Source of the DNA: Clostridiales bacterium
GTDB lineage: Bacteria > Bacillota > Desulfitobacteriia > Desulfitobacteriales > Desulfitobacteriaceae
Assembly (NCBI GenBank): GCA_027357125.1
Contig: DAHVVW010000050.1
Span: 1 to 9,552, forward strand
DNA length: 9,552 bases
Direction of reading: 5' to 3'
Position numbers and translations under genes: made by a program. Below are positions 1-6,512 of the stretch, piece by piece (within the stretch, counting starts at the first letter, position 1; the number at the start of each line of letters is the position of its first letter). The notes below the pieces were generated by a model. That model did not search any database. It was not told where the DNA came from and worked only from the letters and a program-made list of their open reading frames with translations.

Positions 1-366
1 CGCGCGGGCTCAGCGCACAACCTGGATGTGGACCTGCTGGCCAGCGTGGTGAAAGCGGAAAGCGATGGAAACGCGCGGGCCGTGAGCCGCGCCGGCGCAC
101 GGGGGCTGATGCAACTGATGCCTGGGACAGCGGCTTCTTACGGGGTAAATGACCCTTTTAACTCCATGCAGAATATTGAAGGGGGAACCCGTTTTTTGCG
201 GGATCTCTTAAGCCGCTTCGAGGGGAACATTCCCCTGACCTTGGCTGCCTACAATGCTGGGCCGGGAGCGGTGGAAAAGTACAACGGGATACCGCCTTAT
301 CAAGAGACGCAAAACTATGTGAACAAAATTATGAGCAACTTGGGCACAGCTGAATGGAAAGCTTAA
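1..366 (+). CDS. Lytic transglycosylase (SLT domain), 3' end only
   Basis: The gene is open from base 1 in frame 1, so its start lies upstream of the window; about 121 codons remain before TAA at 364-366. The visible part is a lysozyme-like SLT domain, which cleaves the MurNAc-GlcNAc bond of peptidoglycan with formation of a 1,6-anhydro product. Hallmarks seen are the catalytic glutamate in KAES (GAA at 58-60), the GARGLMQLMPGTA block after it, the NIEGGTRFLRDLL helix, the LAAYNAGPGAVEKY block and a final IPPYQETQNYV. These match the MltE/Slt70-type catalytic core from end to end, and nothing follows the domain, so it is C-terminal. The protein should act outside the membrane in wall turnover, but signal peptide and any N-terminal domain are off the window. 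The GTG at 28 is an internal codon, not a start. No clear terminator follows; the next gene starts 83 bases on. Confidence 0.93.
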   Translation, partial: RAGSAHNLDVDLLASVVKAESDGNARAVSRAGARGLMQLMPGTAASYGVNDPFNSMQNIEGGTRFLRDLLSRFEGNIPLTLAAYNAGPGAVEKYNGIPPYQETQNYVNKIMSNLGTAEWKA

Positions 367-449
367 GCGTGGGCCGGGATTAAGTTTTTATCCGATATGA
401 AATAAATATGAAAGAAATGCAAAGTGAGAGTAAGGAGAGGAGGAGTATC

Positions 450-1490
450 GTGAAAGTTATGTTCAGGGGAGAAACTCTGATTAGGAAAAGTACAGCTTTA
501 GGTTCTGAAATTCGTAGGGAAAGCACTTTTTTGCTTAAGACGCTGGTCTTGGCAGCCGCTTTGCTCTTTTTCTGGGGCATTCCCGGGCAAGCATCGGCGG
601 CGATCACCTCAACGAATCTTCCGGACCAGGGGACTATGCAAAATACGCCGGTTTTTCCAGTGAATCAGGTTATTACGGTGATATTTAACCAAGATATCGG
701 AACAGTTACTCCGACCGGAATTACCCTCACTAGAAACTCAGACAGTGCAGTGGGAAATTTTGCCTATTATAAGAGCGGCTCAACGCTGACCATTGTTCCG
801 GTCTTCGATGGGTCGGGAGGCACAGGAATAACAACGGCCAATCATATGCTGGAGTATAATACAAAGTATAAGCTTGACATCGCTTCGAGTGCAGTTCAAG
901 ACGGTTTAGGGAGCAATCTTCTATCTGCGCCTGCAACCTATACCTTCACCACCGCCCATAGTTTCCAAATCCTTTTGCAAACCCCCGGTACTTTTGGTTC
1001 CCTCATCACCACCAATGCTCCGCGCGGGCTTAATATCATAATTCCGAAAAAGTACATGACCAAATTTGATATCTCTTATATCACAAAGGCAGGAACTACA
1101 GCCCTTGCCAGCCCGCTTACTTCTGTTGACATCACGGCTGATGCGGATGTGGGTAAGATCGAAGTATCTTTTGGCGGTTTGCCGATCGTCGTGGCCAAGA
1201 ACTTGGATAATGTTTTTAATGCCGGTTATCAGGGGGTCATGACTCAGACTGATGCCAGTGGCAAGGAAGTGGGCCTGGACATTAAGTTCAGTGCTTATGA
1301 CAAGGACGGTCGCCTGCTTGAAGAAAGGACAGAAAAACTTGATCCTAAAGGAAAAAAATCTGTCACAACCAATCCGAAAAAGCTTGATGGCACCAAGACA
1401 TTACAGGACTTGATAGTCAATAATGGTAAATTGTTTACGGATATCTTAAGCCAGTACTCAACTTCGGACTTGTCTCTTAGCATCCGCTAG
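450..1490 (+). CDS. Secreted protein with Big_5-type Ig-like domain
   Basis: GTG at 450 is chosen because AGGAGG (438-443) sits six bases before it; an ATG at 408 in the same frame has no comparable site. This gives 346 residues. After a basic n-region (RRKS-rich to about residue 23), residues 26-45 are hydrophobic and end in QASA|A, a signal peptidase I-like site near residue 50, so export by Sec is expected. The next 100 or so residues (start TNLPDQGTMQNTP, then VITVIFNQDIG, end YTFTT) follow the Big_5 bacterial Ig-like pattern: a compensated list of beta strands with the F-N-Q-D-I motif. The remaining part, to LSLSIR, has no domain I recognise. No LPXTG, SLH or transmembrane anchor is seen, so it is probably released or non-covalently bound to the wall. 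The next gene, 42 bases on, encodes a similar smaller protein, suggesting one operon. Substrate or partner is unknown. Confidence 0.85.
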   Translation: MKVMFRGETLIRKSTALGSEIRRESTFLLKTLVLAAALLFFWGIPGQASAAITSTNLPDQGTMQNTPVFPVNQVITVIFNQDIGTVTPTGITLTRNSDSAVGNFAYYKSGSTLTIVPVFDGSGGTGITTANHMLEYNTKYKLDIASSAVQDGLGSNLLSAPATYTFTTAHSFQILLQTPGTFGSLITTNAPRGLNIIIPKKYMTKFDISYITKAGTTALASPLTSVDITADADVGKIEVSFGGLPIVVAKNLDNVFNAGYQGVMTQTDASGKEVGLDIKFSAYDKDGRLLEERTEKLDPKGKKSVTTNPKKLDGTKTLQDLIVNNGKLFTDILSQYSTSDLSLSIR

Positions 1491-1532
1491 TTGTTCTTGA
1501 TTAATCTGTAGAGCATGTGAGAGGATGGTAAT

Positions 1533-2195
1533 GTGAGAAGAAATACCCGCTTGGCGGACATTGTTATTACTCTGCTTTTGCTTCTGACCCAGGCGGCTGC
1601 AGTCATGGCCGCCGATCCGCTGGCAGGCTTTACAGTTTGGCCTGGCAAAACAACGGATGATGTGAAGAAGGTTTGGACGGTTACCTTCAGTACGCCCTTA
1701 GCTCAAAACAGCGTCAACAGCTCAAGCATCTATGTTACTAACACCAATAATTTAAGGGTTTCGTCTAAACTGACACTGGCATCCGATAAATGCTCGGTCA
1801 CAGTTGCTCCTATAAGTTCCTATAAGTCCGGGGAGTATCGCTTGTATATCACGGGTGGGATCAAGTCCCCGGAAGGAGTGAAGCTGGTTGAGCAAGTCAT
1901 GATGCCTTTTACAGTATCAGATCCTCTGGGTGGACAAGTTCCCACATCCCCGAATGAAAAGCCTAGTTACATCCTGGATGTCCAGAGCACAGTCGGCGAA
2001 TATGTAACCAACTTTACGGTTAACACAGACATTGGGGTGTATAGAGTAGATGTAAATTCTACCAAACTCAGTTATTTGGGGGATAATAAGTTTAGCGGCG
2101 GAATTTTTGGCTTAAGCGCGGGGGATATTGTTACAGTCAAGGGATATGACAACAGCAACCGCTTGCTTGAGACCTACAAATACGTAGTGAACTAA
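1533..2195 (+). CDS. Small secreted Ig-like (Big_5-type) protein
   Basis: GTG at 1533 starts a 220-residue protein; GAGG at 1521-1524 lies eight bases upstream, and the overlapping ATG at 1531 reads straight into TGA. Residues 1-26 are a compact signal peptide: MRR-containing n-region, LLLLL core, then AVMA|ADP as a likely signal peptidase site. Residues 27 to about 128 hold one Ig-like module with KVWTVTFSTPL, SVNSSSIYV and a closing MPFTVSD, as in Big_5 domains. After a PTSPNEKP linker, residues 145-220 form a second beta-rich module with GVYRVDVNS and GDIVTVKGYDNSNRLLETYKYVV, which resembles an Ig-like fold but I cannot name it. The last stretch (YDNSNRLLET) echoes YDKDGRLLEE in the preceding gene, so the two proteins may share a C-terminal motif and have arisen by duplication. 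Probable role is extracellular binding or wall association; no enzymatic residues are recognisable. Confidence 0.82.
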   Translation: MRRNTRLADIVITLLLLLTQAAAVMAADPLAGFTVWPGKTTDDVKKVWTVTFSTPLAQNSVNSSSIYVTNTNNLRVSSKLTLASDKCSVTVAPISSYKSGEYRLYITGGIKSPEGVKLVEQVMMPFTVSDPLGGQVPTSPNEKPSYILDVQSTVGEYVTNFTVNTDIGVYRVDVNSTKLSYLGDNKFSGGIFGLSAGDIVTVKGYDNSNRLLETYKYVVN

Positions 2196-2249
2196 CTAAG
2201 TAAGGCAGAGCAATTTGATTATCGCACTCTGAATTCAGACCTGCATCTC

Positions 2250-2278
2250 TTAACAATACCTGCAAAGTAGTGTATACT
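2250..2278 (+). promoter_or_regulatory. Sigma-A-type promoter of the DUF5714 gene
   Basis: TTAACA (2250-2255) and TATACT (2273-2278) are separated by exactly 17 bases, five of six consensus bases in each box. The expected transcript start is near 2285, giving a leader of about 85 bases before the gene at 2371. Two inverted repeats overlap the -10 box and the start point, see the next two entries. Confidence 0.6.
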
Positions 2279-2281
2279 ACT
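2266..2281. promoter_or_regulatory. Inverted repeat over the -10 box (possible operator)
   Basis: AGTAGT (2266-2271) and ACTACT (2276-2281) are perfect 6-base arms around GTAT. The repeat contains the whole -10 element TATACT, a position at which a bound protein would block RNA polymerase. It could also be chance, since the arms are short. Confidence 0.35.
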
Positions 2282-2312
2282 ATTCAATATACCACCAAGG
2301 GGTATATTGAAT
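2282..2312. promoter_or_regulatory. 12-7-12 perfect palindrome at transcript start, CsoR-like operator candidate
   Basis: ATTCAATATACC (2282-2293) and GGTATATTGAAT (2301-2312) are perfect complements with loop ACCAAGG. The centre is at 2297, about 12 bases after the predicted transcript start. The inner part, TATACC-N7-GGTATA with extra C and G next to the spacer, resembles operators of the CsoR/CstR/FrmR family (A/T-rich flanks, TACC-rich core), which respond to copper, persulfide or formaldehyde. That assignment is inference from shape. A 12-bp stem without a T-run after it is unlikely to be a terminator. Confidence 0.55.
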
Positions 2313-2370
2313 TAACCTCATGAGCAAGGAATGCTGACCTCAGGAGGGAGGAAATAGAAGGAGTTGGGTC

Positions 2371-3129
2371 TTGATGCCGCTGCAGATATCTTTGTCGAAG
2401 AATATAAGTGAGGGCAAGCACCGTGAAGGCTGCCTTATCTGTGGTAAAGAACTTGTCTATAACGAAAAAGCGGAAAAGCAGGTATGTCTCATTTGCGGGA
2501 AGGAAGCAGAGAGTTCGATATTTTGCCTTAACGGGCACTTTGTATGTGATGAATGTCACAGGGCGGATGCAGCAGAGATCATCGAAATCCTGACAACCCG
2601 CAGTGAGGAGAAAAATCCGGTTAAACTGGCGCAAGAGATCATGGCAGCTCCGGTTTTCAATATGCATGGGCCAGAGCATCACATGCTGGTTCCGGCAGTA
2701 CTCTTGGCTTCTATGCGTAACCTCGGCACAGAAATTCAACCTCAGCAAATGCGGGATGCGCTCTTTCGATCCAGCAAGCTACCGGGAGGGATTTGCGGGA
2801 GCTGGGGAGCGTGTGGAGCTGCTATCGGCGCGGGGATTGCCTTAAGCGTTTCCCGGCGCCTGACAGCACTTAAAAAAGAAGGCTGGGGGGAAACAAACCG
2901 GGATGTGGGCATGATTCTCGCCAGAGTGGGAGCTTACGGCGGCCCGCGCTGCTGTAAACGCAGCACCTATTCAGCCGTTTTGGCAGCGATGGATATCCTC
3001 AAACAGGATGGGGTGAATTTCCCCGAGGAGGGATTCGTACTTCCTGTTTGTAAAGATTTTTGGCGCAATCAGCAATGCCTGAAAGAGGAATGTCCGTATT
3101 ATCCGCGCAAGCAAGGAATTGAAAGATAA
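2371..3129 (+). CDS. DUF5714 cysteine-rich protein
   Basis: This 252-residue cytoplasmic protein matches what I know of the DUF5714 family of anaerobic bacteria and methanogens; its biochemical role is not established. TTG (2371) or ATG (2374) can start it; GAAGGAG at 2357-2363 is seven and ten bases away respectively, so the choice is open by one codon. Residues 21-62 carry a zinc-ribbon-like set: CLIC (21,24), CLIC (39,42), C52 and CDEC (59,62). Residues 97-104 read NMHGPEHH, followed by a helix LVPAVLLASM. Then come GGICGSWGACGAAIG (C142, C148), RCCKRSTY (C194, C195) and a C-terminal C-x8-C-x4-C ending ECPYYP (C227, C236, C241). So many spaced cysteines suggest metal or iron-sulfur binding. 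The GxCGxWGxCGAA block recalls C_GCAxxG_C_C proteins. It forms a single-gene unit with its own promoter, palindromes and terminator. No membrane segment is present. Confidence 0.75.
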   Translation: MMPLQISLSKNISEGKHREGCLICGKELVYNEKAEKQVCLICGKEAESSIFCLNGHFVCDECHRADAAEIIEILTTRSEEKNPVKLAQEIMAAPVFNMHGPEHHMLVPAVLLASMRNLGTEIQPQQMRDALFRSSKLPGGICGSWGACGAAIGAGIALSVSRRLTALKKEGWGETNRDVGMILARVGAYGGPRCCKRSTYSAVLAAMDILKQDGVNFPEEGFVLPVCKDFWRNQQCLKEECPYYPRKQGIER

Positions 3130-3172
3130 CGGCTTAAGAGCAAATCACGAAAGCAGAGAACTAGCTACACTA

Positions 3173-3207
3173 AGGAAATCCGAAAAATGGATTTCCTCTT
3201 AATTTTT
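3173..3207 (+). terminator. Rho-independent terminator after DUF5714 gene
   Basis: AGGAAATCC (3173-3181) pairs perfectly with GGATTTCCT (3189-3197) around a seven-base loop, followed by CTTAATTTTT. The stem is AT-rich, so strength is moderate, but its place 44 bases after the stop codon is typical. Confidence 0.7.
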
Positions 3208-3434
3208 GCCCATAAGTCCTATAGAAAATGGAAGGGTAAGCCGATACTATATTATAGAAGAAAATATTTTTAGCGAGAGAGTAAAAAAATAGTATATTCT
3301 GCCATAGTAGAAGAAGGAATATTTAACATTATAGAGAATCATAATCATGATATTAATATTTCGGATAAGCATCAAGCACATGTCCTTGTGATTTCCGGTG
3401 GCTTGGATATAACTCTCCGACTGGAGGGATCTGA
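3198..3434. other. AT-rich intergenic stretch, possible decayed reading frame
   Basis: About 237 bases between a terminator and the diguanylate cyclase gene hold no convincing gene, RNA or promoter. Two frames are open in part: 3203-3294 (ending in a stop at a run of seven A, 3283-3289) and the frame from 3274 to the TAA at 3451-3453. A one-base slip at the A-run would join them into a frame of about 80 codons without an ATG, whose translation has charged and hydrophobic periodicity but no family I recognise. The second frame overlaps the first codons of the next gene. I treat it as intergenic with low confidence in any coding role. I looked for a c-di-GMP riboswitch before the GGDEF gene and did not see its conserved core. 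Confidence 0.3.
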
Positions 3435-4109
3435 ATGGATAGAAAGTTCTTAAAGTATTGCCGTCTCTACTTCTGCCTACCCGGAGTGGTATCGTTGATA
3501 CTGCTGCAAGGGGTATCAAACATTTGGCTGCGAACGGCAGGAGTTACTGTCCTGGCTCTGGGTTTTCTGGCTTTGATCGAAGGGCTTATTCATGATCGCA
3601 GGAGACTGCTGAAGGCTGCTAGCATTGATGACCTGACGGGACTGGGGAATTTTCGTTCATTTAAGGAAAGGATTACGCTGGAGACTGAGCTTGCTAAGAG
3701 AAGAAATACTCCTCTAACCCTTCTTCTGATTGATCTTGACAGTTTCAAGACTTATAATGACTCTTTTGGTCACCAACGGGGCAATGAGCTTCTGCGGGCC
3801 AGCGGGCAGATCCTTAAGGAAGCTGTACGGGCTACTGACGGGGTCTACCGTTTTGGTGGGGATGAATTTGCAGTGGTTTTCCCGGACACTTCGGTGGAGG
3901 CTGCCAGCAGGGTTGCGGATAGGATCGCCCGGGTTTTTGCGCGCTTAAACGGGCGCGGCTCAGTTACCTTAAGCATGGGGATGGCCAGTTGCCGTGGGGA
4001 AAGTATGGAAGAATTTTTCGAGCGCGTCGATTCCCTCCTCTATAATGTTAAAGTGCAGGGTGGGGATTCCTGTCAATTAGAGCCGGAAGAGAGCATTGCG
4101 TTAGCATAA
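3435..4109 (+). CDS. Membrane-anchored diguanylate cyclase (GGDEF)
   Basis: ATG at 3435 follows GGAGGG (3423-3428) by six bases. The 224-residue protein has two hydrophobic segments (about 13-30 and 34-52), a short helix with HDRRRLLKAAS, then a complete GGDEF domain. It makes cyclic di-GMP from two GTP at the inner face of the membrane. Seen in order: DDLTGLGNF (65-73), LLIDLDSFKTYND (97-109) with the metal-binding D100 and phosphate-side residues, the inhibitory-site motif RATD (132-135) exactly five residues before the active site, RFGGDEF (139-145), and the final LLYNVKVQGGD. All catalytic residues are present, so it should be active and feedback-inhibited by product. No PAS, GAF or other sensory domain precedes GGDEF; signal input, if any, would come through the membrane helices. 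The short two-helix protein at 4167 follows after 57 bases and may be co-transcribed. No phosphodiesterase or effector is seen nearby. Confidence 0.95.
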   Translation: MDRKFLKYCRLYFCLPGVVSLILLQGVSNIWLRTAGVTVLALGFLALIEGLIHDRRRLLKAASIDDLTGLGNFRSFKERITLETELAKRRNTPLTLLLIDLDSFKTYNDSFGHQRGNELLRASGQILKEAVRATDGVYRFGGDEFAVVFPDTSVEAASRVADRIARVFARLNGRGSVTLSMGMASCRGESMEEFFERVDSLLYNVKVQGGDSCQLEPEESIALA

Positions 4110-4166
4110 CTAAAAAATATAGCCGTATGCCCCGACTTTAGGATGGGGAGGTTCAGAGGGGAATTT

Positions 4167-4598
4167 ATGTCTGACTATTACTATTATCTAGTGCGCACGA
4201 CTTGGCCGTACTTGTTCGTGCTTTTTTTTATGCTTACACTAGTGGGATCTAAGCTCGTCCAGATAAGCGTTAAGACCCTGCGCTCGGACAGAGGACTGCG
4301 GGCCGTGCCCCTTTGGCTGACAAGAGTTCTTTTTTGGCTGGGGATTTTAGGCATCTACCTCATGATGTTCATGCCGGCCAACCGGGACTGGTTGGCGCAG
4401 CCTGCGTTGGTCGAAGGGAGAATCAGCGGTATTGACACGATGGCGGGAGAAAGAGTGCTGATTAAACTCGAAGAAGGTTCAGGAGAAGTTATACTGTATG
4501 CGGACTCGGAGTTTGCCGCCGCCGTACAGCTTGGAGATGAGGTGAGATTAACTTATCTTGCGCAGAAGAAGGAAATCGTAAAGTGCGTAATCAAATAA
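4167..4598 (+). CDS. Small membrane protein with C-terminal beta domain
   Basis: I do not recognise this gene. ATG at 4167 is preferred to the in-frame ATG at 4143, because AGAGGGG (4155-4161) precedes it by five bases and the upstream ATG has no site; this gives 143 residues. A Tyr-rich N-terminus (SDYYYY) leads to hydrophobic segments at about 13-35 and 48-69, separated by a basic KTLRSDRGLRA loop, which by the positive-inside rule would face the cytoplasm, placing both ends outside. The tail, residues 79-143, is predicted beta-rich: ALVEGRISGI, RVLIKLEE, EVILYADSEF, VRLTYLAQ and EIVKCVIK look like alternating strands of a small OB-like barrel, as in NfeD-type proteins, but I see no firm family match. 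It follows the GGDEF gene in the same direction with no terminator between, so a shared function is possible but unproven. Confidence 0.75.
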   Translation: MSDYYYYLVRTTWPYLFVLFFMLTLVGSKLVQISVKTLRSDRGLRAVPLWLTRVLFWLGILGIYLMMFMPANRDWLAQPALVEGRISGIDTMAGERVLIKLEEGSGEVILYADSEFAAAVQLGDEVRLTYLAQKKEIVKCVIK

Positions 4599-4603
4599 AA
4601 AAT

Positions 4604-4645
4604 GGGGAGGGAATGTGTTTGTGAAAAATTCCCCCTTTATTTTTT
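4604..4645 (+). terminator. Hairpin terminator after the GGDEF unit
   Basis: GGGAAT (4609-4614) pairs with ATTCCC (4628-4633), and flanking G and C runs (4604-4607, 4634-4635) can extend it after one mismatch. TTTATTTTTT follows at 4636-4645. Loop is long (13 bases), so strength is uncertain. Confidence 0.6.
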
Positions 4646-4691
4646 ACGCCAAAACGTATAACATATTGATAAGATTGAGGGGTGGTAAGAA

Positions 4692-5795
4692 ATGAGTTCT
4701 GAAGTTTATTTTATGAATTTACGGACAAAACAGGGTCATAATCTTCTGGACAAATTGGAACGTCTTATCGGGAAAGCCGGGATTCTTGACGGGATCGAGG
4801 AAAAGGATTTGGTTGCGCTTAAAATGCACTTTGGGGAGAGGGGTAACCTGGCTTATGTTCAGCCCCAATTTATCCGCCGTGTGGTGGAAGGGGTTAAGGG
4901 TAAAGGTGGACGTCCTTTCCTGACTGATGCCAACACCCTTTACGTAGGCTCGCGCGCTAATGCTGTCGACCATCTGGAGACCGCGATCGAAAACGGGTTT
5001 GCTTACGCGGTTGTGGGTGCGCCCTTGGTGATTGCCGACGGGCTAAATGGGAAAGACTATGTAGCGGTGCCGGTTAACCTTAAGCATTTTAAGGAGGTTA
5101 AGATCGGCAGTGCGGCTGTCCATGCTGATGCTCTGATCGCTGTCACGCATTTTAAGGGGCATGAAGCGACCGGTTTCGGCGGGACTTTGAAGAATTTGGG
5201 CATGGGTCTCGGCAATCGTTCCGGGAAACAGCAAATGCATTCAGATGTATTGCCCGAGATAACTGAGGACAGCTGCCGTGCCTGTGGAAAATGTGCCAAG
5301 TGGTGCCCTGCCGGGGCTATCACTGTCTCGGAGAAAGCCAAAATAGATTCCGGTCTGTGTATTGGCTGTGGGGAGTGTACAGTGACATGCCCGTACAAAG
5401 CAATTGCGATTAATTGGAAAAGCCAGCCGGATGTCTTTCAGGAAAAGATTGTTGAATATACTGCCGGCGTTCTCAAGGGTAAAGAAGGAAAAACGGGTTT
5501 TATTACGTTTGTGACTAATGTCTCACCCTTGTGTGACTGTTGCTCCTGGAATGATGAACCCATAATAAGCGATATCGGGATTCTGGCTTCGAAGGATCCA
5601 ATCGCCATTGACCAGGCTGCGGTAGATTTGGTTAATAAGGCTCATGGTAATCCTCATTCCGAATTAGGGGAGCGCCACGGGGAAAATGACAAGTTCAGGA
5701 CTCTGTTCCCGCAGGTAGACTGGGGGATTCAATTAGCTTACGGGGAAGAAGTCGGGCTGGGAACGCGGAAGTATAAGCTGATCGAGGTAAATTGA
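4692..5795 (+). CDS. DUF362 protein with two 4Fe-4S clusters
   Basis: ATG at 4692 lies after a GAGGGGTGG-type site (4677-4685), giving 367 residues. Residues 1 to about 185 and 245 to 350 form the DUF362 fold: KMHFGERGN (44-52), PFLTDANTLYVGSR (75-88), VTHFKGHEATGFGGTLKNLGMG (151-172) and SDIGILASKDPIAIDQAAVD (293-312). Inserted between them is a bacterial ferredoxin-like pair: C195-x2-C198-x2-C201-x3-C205 and C223-x2-C226-x2-C229-x3-C233, each closing in CP. This is the classic 2[4Fe-4S] ligand set, so the protein should bind two low-potential clusters and move electrons in the cytoplasm. A further CDCC (281-284) could hold metal or form a disulfide. The DUF362 activity is not known to me; family members occur in anaerobes and archaea and are often mislabelled as plain ferredoxins. 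It is a lone gene: a terminator precedes it and an independent promoter starts the next gene 104 bases on. Confidence 0.9.
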   Translation: MSSEVYFMNLRTKQGHNLLDKLERLIGKAGILDGIEEKDLVALKMHFGERGNLAYVQPQFIRRVVEGVKGKGGRPFLTDANTLYVGSRANAVDHLETAIENGFAYAVVGAPLVIADGLNGKDYVAVPVNLKHFKEVKIGSAAVHADALIAVTHFKGHEATGFGGTLKNLGMGLGNRSGKQQMHSDVLPEITEDSCRACGKCAKWCPAGAITVSEKAKIDSGLCIGCGECTVTCPYKAIAINWKSQPDVFQEKIVEYTAGVLKGKEGKTGFITFVTNVSPLCDCCSWNDEPIISDIGILASKDPIAIDQAAVDLVNKAHGNPHSELGERHGENDKFRTLFPQVDWGIQLAYGEEVGLGTRKYKLIEVN

Positions 5796-5834
5796 GGTAT
5801 TTTGCCTTTCTTTGCCAAGAATCCGGTGGCGTAA

Positions 5835-5845
5835 TATGCTATAAT
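5835..5845 (+). promoter_or_regulatory. Extended -10 promoter of the mecA-like gene
   Basis: TATGCTATAAT at 5835-5845 is a perfect extended -10 (TG, one base, TATAAT). There is no good -35 at 16-18 bases upstream, which fits the extended -10 class. Transcription would start near 5852, some 47 bases before the ATG at 5899. Confidence 0.65.
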
Positions 5846-5898
5846 CAGAATAGTATAGGGTAGGAAAAGAGCATGGCGAGAAAGGGGAGCTGATAGCT

Positions 5899-6480
5899 AT
5901 GCGCGTCCAAAAAGTTAATGATTCAACGATTCGCATCTTCATCTCCTTTACGGAACTTGCTGACCGTGATATCTCAATGGCAGACTTATTTCAACGTTCA
6001 TCCAAGACCGAGCAGTTGTTTTGGGAATTGATTGCCCAGGCCAGGGAAGAAGTGGAATTTAATTTGGATCAGCCATTTTGGATTCAGGCCACAGTGGCTT
6101 CGAATGATGAATTTGTTATTACGGTGATGAAGCAAGAAGAACAGACTGAGATTCCGGTTAAAGAGAAAGAAAAGAAAAAGTCCGCACGGGGCAGAGTTCA
6201 GGAATGGGTATATGCTTTTGCTGACTTTGAAGATGTGCTGGCAGTCGTTCAGCGTTTGCCCCAGTTTAATAATATGCGTTCAAGCCTTTTTGAATTTGAG
6301 GGGGAATATTATCTGTCTGTCAGCAGAATCGGGGTCGGAAAGAAAAGGCAGTTGGCAGAGGCTATTTTGGATGAGTACGGAGACCTTGTGACCGCGACCC
6401 GTGATTTTCTGATCGAACACGCTAAAGTAATTATAGCAGCTAAGGCGGTCCAGACCTTACGCGTATCATTCGGAGTTTAA
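5899..6480 (+). CDS. mecA: MecA-like ClpC adaptor protein
   Basis: ATG at 5899 is nine bases from AAAGGGGAG (5881-5889); 193 residues result, against roughly 218 for the Bacillus subtilis protein. The start MRVQKVNDSTIRIFISFTELADRDI follows the MecA N-terminal pattern of an ER-rich first strand, then the ELFWELI/LFWE helix (40-45) and FWIQATV (60-66), the region that binds target proteins such as ComK in Bacillus. A charged linker (79-99, with KEKEKKKS) separates it from the C-terminal domain, 100-193, with YAFADFEDVLAVVQRL and FEFEGEYYLSV, which in MecA contacts the ClpC N-domain and middle domain. The protein would deliver substrates to, and help assemble, ClpCP in the cytoplasm. No ComK or competence gene lies in the window, so its target here is unknown. 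It is monocistronic, with its own extended -10 promoter and terminator. It could be the YpbH paralogue type instead. Confidence 0.85.
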   Translation: MRVQKVNDSTIRIFISFTELADRDISMADLFQRSSKTEQLFWELIAQAREEVEFNLDQPFWIQATVASNDEFVITVMKQEEQTEIPVKEKEKKKSARGRVQEWVYAFADFEDVLAVVQRLPQFNNMRSSLFEFEGEYYLSVSRIGVGKKRQLAEAILDEYGDLVTATRDFLIEHAKVIIAAKAVQTLRVSFGV

Positions 6481-6512
6481 CAACAGCAGTGGCTCGTTAT
6501 AACGTAGCGCTA

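Noticed and set aside
366..449. Terminator or promoter between the transglycosylase and first exoprotein gene
   Set aside because: GGAT/ATCC around 377-392 gives only a four-base stem, and TTAAGT-17-TAAATA is too weak to call.
380..607. Minus-strand frame of 75 codons across the start of the first exoprotein gene
   Set aside because: It overlaps a convincing signal-peptide gene in antisense, has no ribosome site I can see and no recognisable domain.
2284..2748. Minus-strand frame of 154 codons over the DUF5714 gene
   Set aside because: It is the antisense shadow of a recognisable cysteine-rich protein and crosses its promoter palindromes.
3198..3434. c-di-GMP (GEMM) riboswitch before the GGDEF gene
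   Set aside because: The conserved core with its GGCAAACC and GGGACGCAAAGCC-like parts is not present on the plus strand.
4641..4691. Promoter of the DUF362 gene
   Set aside because: TTTACG with TTGATA at 17 bases matches consensus poorly; a promoter is expected after the terminator but I cannot place it.
5057..5398. Minus-strand frame of 113 codons inside the DUF362 gene
   Set aside because: Fully antisense to intact ferredoxin and DUF362 motifs; its His/Pro-rich product reflects the opposite strand.
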